Shown in pieces: positions 5,985 to 10,896 of a stretch of DNA of 10,896 nucleotides (position 1 is the first letter of the stretch; each line of letters starts with the position of its first letter). A program made the translations under genes and the position numbers. The stretch is from positions 1-10,896 of the forward strand of contig JAGVLZ010000291.1 in assembly GCA_020054055.1 (NCBI GenBank), read 5' to 3'. This DNA comes from Phycisphaerales bacterium (GTDB lineage: Bacteria > Planctomycetota > Phycisphaerae > Phycisphaerales > UBA1924). Under the pieces are notes generated by a model, which worked only from the letters and a program-made list of their open reading frames with translations, did no database searches and was not told the DNA's origin.

Positions 5985-6498
5985 AGCGGACCTCCTCTCG
6001 ACGGCTGAACCTGCCCAGAAGGGTGCGCATCCCGTCGATGCTCAAAAGATTGGCCTTGGGCACATACACAGTAGGCCTATCGGCTGTCACAGGCGCTGCC
6101 CCATACAGACTGACCCAATAAGCGCATTTTCTGGTCACCAGTGATTCTTCGTCAAGCGTAAGCCATTCGTCTTTGTTCTTCGGCAAGATGAAGAGAACGA
6201 GAATAATCGGCGCAAGTCGGTCGGTCGCGCTAAGTTTTTCATACTGCCCCCTAGATATCTGATAGGAAAACCGGGTTCCGTCATCAGTGAGCTCCGTTGA
6301 GCAACTTTTCAGTTGGACATCCAGCGGAATCGATGCCAGCTCGAAATCACTGTCCAGCTTGGCGTGTGTCCTCAGCGTCACATCGATGGCGTGATTGTCA
6401 CTGATCCTTGCCGCGCTCTGGCTCTCAACACCAAGGCGCGCCGCAACCGCGTGGAGATACGCATACGCGAGTTCGCACTGGATATCAGCTTCGGTCAT
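5974..6498 (-). CDS. DUF4365 domain protein, predicted PD-(D/E)XK-like fold
   Basis: The 174-residue product matches the DUF4365 pattern: an N-terminal helix with Glu9, a strand with Asp39 in NHAIDVTLR, then PLDVQLKS with the Gln62-x-Lys64 pair. FSYQISRGQYEKL, IILVLFILP and a Trp-containing segment ending in CAYWVSLYG follow. E...D...QxK is the active-site layout of Mrr-like members of the PD-(D/E)XK superfamily, so a nuclease or nucleic-acid-binding role is plausible, although activity cannot be proven from sequence. I chose ATG 6498 because homology-like sequence begins there (MTEADIQCELAYAYLH). The frame extends to a GTG at 6558 with a basic, proline-containing 20-residue leader and no Shine-Dalgarno. 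It is the first gene of a two-gene operon and overlaps the next gene by 11 bp. It lies between cbs and the gamma-lyase on the opposite strand. Confidence 0.8.
   Translation of the reverse strand: MTEADIQCELAYAYLHAVAARLGVESQSAARISDNHAIDVTLRTHAKLDSDFELASIPLDVQLKSCSTELTDDGTRFSYQISRGQYEKLSATDRLAPIILVLFILPKNKDEWLTLDEESLVTRKCAYWVSLYGAAPVTADRPTVYVPKANLLSIDGMRTLLGRFSRREEVRYVA
5990..5995 (-). promoter_or_regulatory. Strong Shine-Dalgarno fixing the 398-residue gene start
   Basis: The minus strand reads GGAGGT, 5 nt before the ATG at 5984. It lies inside the last codons of the DUF4365 gene, so the downstream protein can be translated independently as well as by coupling. It is the best ribosome-binding site in the window. 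Confidence 0.8.
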
Positions 6499-6631
6499 TG
6501 CCACTCGCCACCTCGACCTGCCCCGCTTTTCTACGGGAGGTTTGGGATTGTACGACACAACGCATGATTGTCAGTCATGGTGCCAATCACGGCGATAATC
6601 GTGTGAGTCGAGTCATCAGGCACTTGGGGCG

Positions 6632-6637
6632 TAGAAT
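6632..6637 (+). promoter_or_regulatory. Candidate -10 box for the gamma-lyase gene
   Basis: TAGAAT matches the -10 consensus at 5 of 6 positions and lies 26 nt before the ATG at 6664. No convincing -35 is seen. A normal leader with AAAGAG about 5 nt before the ATG would result. It suggests that the gamma-lyase has its own promoter and does not depend on read-through from cbs. Confidence 0.35.
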
Positions 6638-6663
6638 GGGCAACACCTAGCGAAAGAGCCGAT

Positions 6664-7911
6664 ATGCCACACGAACACTATATTTCCGCCCGCATCGCCA
6701 CCAAGGTCATCCACGCCGGCCAGCGCCCCGACCCCGTCACCGGCGCCGTCATGCCCCCCATCAGCGTCTCCAGCACCTACGCCCAGGAATCGCCGGGCGT
6801 TCATAAGGGCTTCGAGTACTCCCGCTCGCATAACCCCACCCGCTTCGCACTCGAACGCATGGTCGCCCACCTCGAAAACACCGGCATCAGCGAGGAATAC
6901 GACCCCTCCTGCGGCGGATTCGCCTTCTCCTCCGGCCTCGCCTCCATCTCCACCTGCCTCGAACTCATGGACGCCGGTTCGCACATGGTCGCCATGGACG
7001 ACCTCTACGGCGGGACCAACCGCCTCTTCTCCCGCGTCCGTGCCCGCTCGCAGGGATTGAAGATCACCTACGCCGACCTGACCGATGAGGCCAAACTCCG
7101 GGCCGCGATGACGCCGCAGACGAAGATGGTCTGGGTCGAGACGCCGACGAACCCCAACCTCAAACTCGCGGACCTGAAAATGATCGCCCGCATCGCCAAG
7201 GGGATCAGCAAGGAGTGCATCCTCGTCTGCGACAACACCTTCGCCTCCCCCATCTTCCAGCGCCCGCTCGAGCAGGGCTTTGACCTCGTCATGCACTCCT
7301 CGACGAAGTACCTCAACGGCCACTCCGACGTCGTCGGCGGCCTACTCGCCACCAACGACCCGCAAATCTGCGCGCAACTCCGCTTCCTCCAGAACGCCAT
7401 CGGCTCCGTCATGGGCCCCTTCGACGCCTACCTCACGCTTCGCGGCATCAAGACCCTCGACATCCGCATGCAGCGCCACGCCCAGAGCGCCATGAAGATC
7501 GCCAAGTGGCTCGAAGCACACGCCGCGGTTGAGCGCGTCGTCTACCCGGGCCTCCCCTCGCACCCGCAGCGCGCCCTCGCCACGCGCCAGATGGACGGCT
7601 TCGGCGGCATGATCACCATCTACCTCAAGGGCAGCCTCGATGAGGCGCGGCGGATGCTCGAAAACGTCCACATCTTCGCCCTCGCCGAGTCCCTCGGCGG
7701 CGTCGAATCCCTCATCGAACACCCCGCCATCATGACCCATGCGTCACTCTCCCCCGACACCCGCCGACTCCTCGGCATCTCCGACACCATGATCCGCCTC
7801 TCCATCGGCATCGAGGACGCGGACGACCTCATCGCCGACCTCGAACAGGGCTTGGCTGCCGCTCAGAAGAAGAATCTCACCGCAGAGGCGCAGAGGACGC
7901 AGAGAGTGTGA
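6664..7911 (+). CDS. Cystathionine gamma-lyase/synthase (MetB/MetC/CTH family)
   Basis: This is a PLP enzyme of the Cys/Met-metabolism family, 415 residues. Family residues are present: Tyr52 and Arg54 in EYSRSHNPTR (contact PLP phosphate of the neighbouring subunit), FSSGLASI (88-95), the DDLYGGTNRLF loop (112-122), VETPTNPN (158-165), Asp190 in CDNTFASP (ring nitrogen), the PLP lysine Lys215 in HSSTKYLNGH, and AESLGGVESLIEHPAIMTHAS (341-361) with the substrate-binding region. With cbs in the window, cleavage of cystathionine to cysteine, 2-oxobutyrate and ammonia is the likelier role, but gamma-synthase cannot be excluded from sequence. A small insertion at about 76-84 (SEEYDPSCG) interrupts the usual helix. 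The last 12 or so residues (NLTAEAQRTQRV) are encoded by a repeat and are not part of the fold. The gene is separated from cbs by the oppositely oriented DUF4365 operon. Confidence 0.93.
   Translation: MPHEHYISARIATKVIHAGQRPDPVTGAVMPPISVSSTYAQESPGVHKGFEYSRSHNPTRFALERMVAHLENTGISEEYDPSCGGFAFSSGLASISTCLELMDAGSHMVAMDDLYGGTNRLFSRVRARSQGLKITYADLTDEAKLRAAMTPQTKMVWVETPTNPNLKLADLKMIARIAKGISKECILVCDNTFASPIFQRPLEQGFDLVMHSSTKYLNGHSDVVGGLLATNDPQICAQLRFLQNAIGSVMGPFDAYLTLRGIKTLDIRMQRHAQSAMKIAKWLEAHAAVERVVYPGLPSHPQRALATRQMDGFGGMITIYLKGSLDEARRMLENVHIFALAESLGGVESLIEHPAIMTHASLSPDTRRLLGISDTMIRLSIGIEDADDLIADLEQGLAAAQKKNLTAEAQRTQRV
7876..7906 (+). repeat. CGCAGAGG-type repeat forming the 3' end of the gamma-lyase gene
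   Basis: Three near-identical 8-mers stand in tandem: CGCAGAGG (7881-7888), CGCAGAGG (7889-7896) and ACGCAGAG (7897-7904), preceded by CTCAC. From memory, this is the core of a short dispersed element found between genes in many unrelated bacterial genomes. Here it is read in frame as LTAEAQRTQR and the gamma-lyase stop lies 3 nt beyond it. Confidence 0.7.
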
Positions 7912-7991
7912 AGGGGTGAAAACATGGAGCTGGATCCTCGGACGTTCGAGATTCCGCGAGCGTCTGCCCGGATCGAAGCAATGCACAGGAG

Positions 7992-8020
7992 TTGGGCGGC
8001 TTGCATCGGGCGCTTAGACT
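7992..8020 (+). promoter_or_regulatory. Promoter of the AAA_14/DUF4143 gene, predicted leaderless transcript
   Basis: TAGACT (8015-8020, 4 of 6 to consensus) lies exactly 6 nt before the ATG at 8027, and TTGGGC (7992-7997) lies 17 nt upstream as a weak -35. No Shine-Dalgarno precedes the ATG. Transcription should start at or next to the start codon. The rest of the 115-nt gap after the gamma-lyase shows no convincing terminator. Confidence 0.45.
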
Positions 8021-8026
8021 GTTCGC

Positions 8027-9529
8027 ATGGGCCGAGATGTCTTTGACCGCGAACGACTTCCGAGCGAACTCGATGAGTTCCTCCGGTCTGTCAATCCATG
8101 GTGGGAAGGGAAACGCGGCAAACCCCAACCCAAGTTCAAGCGTTGGGCCTTCGAAACGACGCTGAAGCGACTCGATTCGGGTCTTGCTCCTGCGGTGGTC
8201 ATTCGTGGCCCCCGGCAGGTTGGGAAAACAACGCTCCAGATGCAGATCATCGAGACTTTGCTCGAAGAACGCAAGGTTCAGGGCTCTCGGATTCTCAGGG
8301 TGCAGTTCGACGAGATTCCGTCACTCCGTAAGGTAGCCGAGCCTGTTCTCGCGATCGCGCGGTGGTTTGAGAATCGAGTGCTCGGGCGTTCCTTCAACGA
8401 TGCCGCTCGTGCCAATCAGCCCGCCTATCTGATGTTCGACGAAGTTCAGAATCTCAAGGATTGGGCCCCGCAACTCAAATCGCTGGTTGATCACCATTCC
8501 GTCAAGGTGCTCGTGACCGGCAGTTCAGCACTGCGCATTGAGGCGGGGAAAGACAGCCTTGCCGGAAGAATCACCGAAGTTGAACTTGGCACGCTTCATC
8601 TCCGAGAAATCCTCGGCCTTCGATTCGCCGAACGAGTCGATCCATATCTGCCAACGAATGGACTGGAGCCTTTGCTACGGCGCGAGTTCTGGGACGGACT
8701 CGAGCCCTGGGCGCTTGGGAGGAAGGTCGTTCGTGACCTCGCTTTCAGAGGATTCTCCGAGCGCGGAGGGTATCCAATGGCCCAAGCCAATCCCAACACT
8801 TCGTGGCCGGAGATCGCGGATCAGCTGAATGAAACAGTAATTAAGCGCGCCATCCAGCACGATCTACGAATCGGCGCGCGCGGTGTCAAGCGCGATCCTC
8901 AGCTTCTTGAGGAAGTCTTCAGGCTTGCCTGTCGTTATGCGGGACAAGCACCGTCCCAAGCCCTTTTCGTGTCCGAGATCAAGAATGCGCTATCAGCGAA
9001 TATCGGTTGGCAACGGATCTTGAAGTACCTCCAGTTCCTTGACGGCGCCATGCTAATCCGATTGATCCGCCCGATGGAGCTGCGTCTCAAAAAGCAAAAA
9101 GGGAACTCAAAGGTTTGTCTTTGCGATCACGGGCTGCGAGCCAGTTGGCTGGAAGAGGTCGTGCCTTTGGACCCTGAGGGCCTGAAAGCGTCTCCGCATC
9201 TGGCGGACATCGCGGGACACATCGCCGAGAGCGTTGTCGGGTACACGCTGTCCGGTATTCCTCATCTGGATGTCGCCCATTTCCCGGAACGAGGGGCGGA
9301 ACCTGAGGTGGACTTTGTCCTGACAGTCGGCGAAAAACGCATCCCGATGGAAGTAAAGTACCGCCAACGCATCGATCCGCTTCGAGACACGGTCGGCCTG
9401 CGTGCCTTCCTTGAAAAGGCTGTTTATAACGCTCCGTTCGGGATTATGGTCACGCTCCACGATCAAGTACGAATTGATGATCCACGGATCATCCCGGTAT
9501 CTCTTTCCTCCCTGTTGATGATGCGCTGA
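8027..9529 (+). CDS. AAA_14/DUF4143 family ATPase
   Basis: The 500-residue product is a standalone P-loop ATPase of the AAA_14 + DUF4143 type. Walker A is GPRQVGKTT (61-69), Walker B is YLMFDEVQ (134-141) and a sensor-like strand VLVTGSSA lies at 161-168. A winged-helix-like middle (about 288-340) follows. The C-terminal DUF4143 part has Glu401 in HIAESVVGY, Asp429 in PEVDFVL and Glu442-x-Lys444 in PMEVKYR, the spacing of a PD-(D/E)XK-type core, apparently intact. Members are common, mobile and poorly understood; DNA- or defence-related roles have been suggested, and no substrate can be named here. It runs 25 nt ahead of thiE in the same direction but is unrelated in function and has lower GC, so it looks inserted. 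The start follows from the -10 box and the conserved N-terminus. Confidence 0.88.
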   Translation: MGRDVFDRERLPSELDEFLRSVNPWWEGKRGKPQPKFKRWAFETTLKRLDSGLAPAVVIRGPRQVGKTTLQMQIIETLLEERKVQGSRILRVQFDEIPSLRKVAEPVLAIARWFENRVLGRSFNDAARANQPAYLMFDEVQNLKDWAPQLKSLVDHHSVKVLVTGSSALRIEAGKDSLAGRITEVELGTLHLREILGLRFAERVDPYLPTNGLEPLLRREFWDGLEPWALGRKVVRDLAFRGFSERGGYPMAQANPNTSWPEIADQLNETVIKRAIQHDLRIGARGVKRDPQLLEEVFRLACRYAGQAPSQALFVSEIKNALSANIGWQRILKYLQFLDGAMLIRLIRPMELRLKKQKGNSKVCLCDHGLRASWLEEVVPLDPEGLKASPHLADIAGHIAESVVGYTLSGIPHLDVAHFPERGAEPEVDFVLTVGEKRIPMEVKYRQRIDPLRDTVGLRAFLEKAVYNAPFGIMVTLHDQVRIDDPRIIPVSLSSLLMMR

Positions 9530-9554
9530 CCGCGCCTCCGCGGTGAACAGTCCC

Positions 9555-10664
9555 ATGAACCACGCAGCCAGGATCATCGATGCCAACGCCAACCGCGCAC
9601 GCGAAGCGATGCGCGTGCTCGAGGACGCCGCCCGCTTCCTCCTCGGCTCGCGCGCCCTCTCCGAATCGCTCAAAACCATCCGCCACGAACTCGCCGCCAC
9701 CCTCGACCACATGCCCGGCGGCGAAGGCGTCGGCCTCGCTCACCGCGATACGCCGAACGATGTCGGCACCTCGATCGCCGCCCCCGGCGAATACCAACGT
9801 CAGGGCGCGCGCGAGGTCGTCCTCGCCGCGGGCAAGCGCCTCACCGAGGCCCTCCGCTCCATCGAGGAATATGCCAAAGCGCTCCCCGAACTCGCCTCGA
9901 AAGCCCCGAACAGCACCGACCTTTCACCCGAAGATTTCGCAAAGTCCGTCGAGCAACTCCGCTACCGCGCCTACGGCGTCGAACGACGCCTCCTCCTCGC
10001 CCTCGGCACCGGCCGCGGCACGCAATGGCGCCTCTGCGTCCTCATCACCGAAAAACTCTGCACCGCTGGCCACTCGTGGCTCGATGTCGCCATCGCCGCG
10101 GCCCAGAACGGAGCGGACTGCATCCAACTCCGCGAGCACGAACTCTCCGACAAGGAACTGACCGCCCGCGCCATCCGCCTCGTCGAGACCGTCAAGCCCC
10201 TCGGCCCATCCATCGTCATCAACAACCGCCCCGACATCGCCGTCATCGCCCACGCCGACGCCGTCCACCTCGGCCAGAACGACATGCCCATCCACCAGGC
10301 TCGCAAAATCACCGGCTTCGAGCTCCTCATCGGCCATTCCACCAACAACCTCCGAGAGGCCCAGCACGCACTCCGCGACGGCGCGGACTACTGCGGAGTA
10401 GGCCCCATGTTCGCCTCCCCCACCAAAACCAAGCCCGTCGCGGGGCCCATGTACCTCATGGAATACCTAAAGAACGACCCGCCCCTCCCCCCGCACCTCG
10501 CCATCGGCGGCATCACCCCCGACAACGTGGTCGAAGTCGTCGCCGCCGGCGCCAAAGGCGTCGCCGGCAGTTCCGCGATCTGCGGCGAAAAAGACCCGGG
10601 CGAAGCGGCCCGCGCAATCCGCGAAGTGATCGACCGCTACGCAGCAGTATCACCCGACACCTGA
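9555..10664 (+). CDS. thiE: Thiamine-phosphate synthase with N-terminal ThiD2 domain
   Basis: The 369-residue product joins two thiamine-synthesis activities. Residues 1-150 are a ThiD2-like domain with the typical beginning RIIDANANRAREAMRVLEDAARF (6-28) and HRDTPNDVGT (63-72); ThiD2 is described as a strictly monofunctional HMP-phosphate kinase found fused to ThiE. Residues 158-365 are the TIM-barrel ThiE, which joins HMP-diphosphate and thiazole phosphate to thiamine phosphate. Its markers are CIQLRE (189-194), VINNRPDIA (221-229), HLGQNDMP (238-245), GHST (260-263), GVGPMFASPTKTK (281-293) and AIGGIT (316-321). ATG 9555 is preferred over GTG 9543; neither has a Shine-Dalgarno. No THI-box (TPP riboswitch) is visible upstream, where only 25 nt separate it from the AAA_14 gene. 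It converges on the H-X9-DG gene with 56 nt between. Confidence 0.93.
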   Translation: MNHAARIIDANANRAREAMRVLEDAARFLLGSRALSESLKTIRHELAATLDHMPGGEGVGLAHRDTPNDVGTSIAAPGEYQRQGAREVVLAAGKRLTEALRSIEEYAKALPELASKAPNSTDLSPEDFAKSVEQLRYRAYGVERRLLLALGTGRGTQWRLCVLITEKLCTAGHSWLDVAIAAAQNGADCIQLREHELSDKELTARAIRLVETVKPLGPSIVINNRPDIAVIAHADAVHLGQNDMPIHQARKITGFELLIGHSTNNLREAQHALRDGADYCGVGPMFASPTKTKPVAGPMYLMEYLKNDPPLPPHLAIGGITPDNVVEVVAAGAKGVAGSSAICGEKDPGEAARAIREVIDRYAAVSPDT

Positions 10665-10720
10665 ATCACCCTCACGCTCGGGATGAGCCCAGTGAATCCC
10701 GTGGTGGCGCGGATGCACGC

Positions 10721-10896
10721 CTACACCGGGTCCTTATCCGCCCCGCTCCCGCTGAACATCGCGTTCGTCGGCGGATCATCCACCTGCTCCAGATCGACAA
10801 ACTTCCCGTCCGTCAGTCGGCGGTACCCAAGTTCCTCCGGCGTCATCGCCGCGCCGTGCCCGTCGCAGAACACCACGTTCGCCCGCCCCGCGTGCC
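10721..10896 (-). CDS. C-terminal end of an H-X9-DG prepilin-like protein (partial)
   Basis: The last 57 codons before the TAG at 10723-10721 are in the window; the 5' part lies beyond the right edge. The first visible residue is His, followed by nine residues and Asp-Gly (HAGRANVVFCDGH), which is the H-X9-DG signature at the end of the DUF1559-like, type II secretion/pilin-related proteins expanded in Planctomycetota. The N-terminal prepilin methylation site and membrane helix of such proteins would be outside the window. About 45 residues follow the motif, ending in a Gly/Ser/Asp-rich tail GSGADKDPV. Such proteins are thought to be exported and processed by prepilin peptidase; the role of individual copies is unknown. 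Confidence 0.82.
   Translation of the reverse strand, partial: HAGRANVVFCDGHGAAMTPEELGYRRLTDGKFVDLEQVDDPPTNAMFSGSGADKDPV

Noticed and set aside
6565..6589. TGATTG/CAATCA inverted repeat upstream of the gamma-lyase gene
   Set aside because: Six-base arms with a 13-nt centre and no match to a regulator site I know; it is likely chance.
4773..6663. Insertion sequence or genomic island boundaries around the DUF4365 operon
   Set aside because: No transposase, integrase, terminal inverted repeat, tRNA or target-site duplication could be found at either edge.
7881..7904. Three 8-bp tandem units considered as a CRISPR or regulatory iteron array
   Set aside because: The units are contiguous without spacers and are read as coding sequence, fitting the dispersed CGCAGAGG element instead.
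10679..10701. CGGGAT/ATCCCG hairpin between thiE and the H-X9-DG gene
   Set aside because: Six-base stem, 11-nt loop and no T tract on either strand; too weak to call a terminator.

Overview
The window looks like a piece of a GC-rich Planctomycetota chromosome, most likely of the Phycisphaerae type. The best lineage marker is the truncated gene at the right edge, whose translation carries the H-X9-DG motif followed by a short tail, as in the prepilin-like proteins that planctomycetes carry in many copies. The ThiD2-ThiE fusion and the strongly C/G-ending codons of the housekeeping genes are compatible with this. Assignment below phylum is inference.

Layout, left to right. Positions 1-189 hold a possible 3' end of a gene that starts outside the window, a 10-bp inverted repeat and a perfect 16-bp palindrome with a 2-nt centre. 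Then come a maltose/galactoside-type O-acetyltransferase (+) and, tail to tail with a 10-bp overlap, dihydrolipoamide dehydrogenase lpdA (-). Divergent from lpdA is a small toxin-antitoxin patch: hicB-hicA (+), whose 3' end overlaps an orphan DUF433 antitoxin-like gene (-). Next are cystathionine beta-synthase with a C-terminal CBS-domain pair (+) and, nearly 1.9 kb further on, a cystathionine gamma-lyase/synthase family enzyme (+). Together these form a transsulfuration pair (homocysteine + serine to cystathionine to cysteine). Between them, on the opposite strand, sits a tightly coupled two-gene operon: a DUF4365 protein with a PD-(D/E)XK-like E...D...QxK arrangement and a 398-residue protein of unknown function. 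Then follow a standalone AAA_14/DUF4143 ATPase (+), a ThiD2-ThiE thiamine-phosphate synthase fusion (+), and the truncated H-X9-DG protein (-).

So the window alternates core metabolism (sulfur amino acids, thiamine, 2-oxoacid dehydrogenase E3, an acetyltransferase) with accessory genes of toxin-antitoxin or defence character. The accessory genes are visibly less GC-rich and use a different initiation signature. hicB, the DUF433 gene and the AAA_14 gene each have a good -10 hexamer exactly 6 nt before the ATG, which predicts leaderless mRNAs. lpdA and the 398-residue gene instead have clear Shine-Dalgarno sequences.

The best candidate for an undescribed system is the DUF4365 + 398-residue operon. 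Secondary points are the shared leaderless architecture, the inverted repeats at the TA promoters, a hairpin-rich leader in front of cbs, and a dispersed-type repeat that has become the C-terminus of the gamma-lyase. No tRNA, rRNA, CRISPR array, insertion sequence or integrase is visible. No gene-free gap exceeds about 190 bases.
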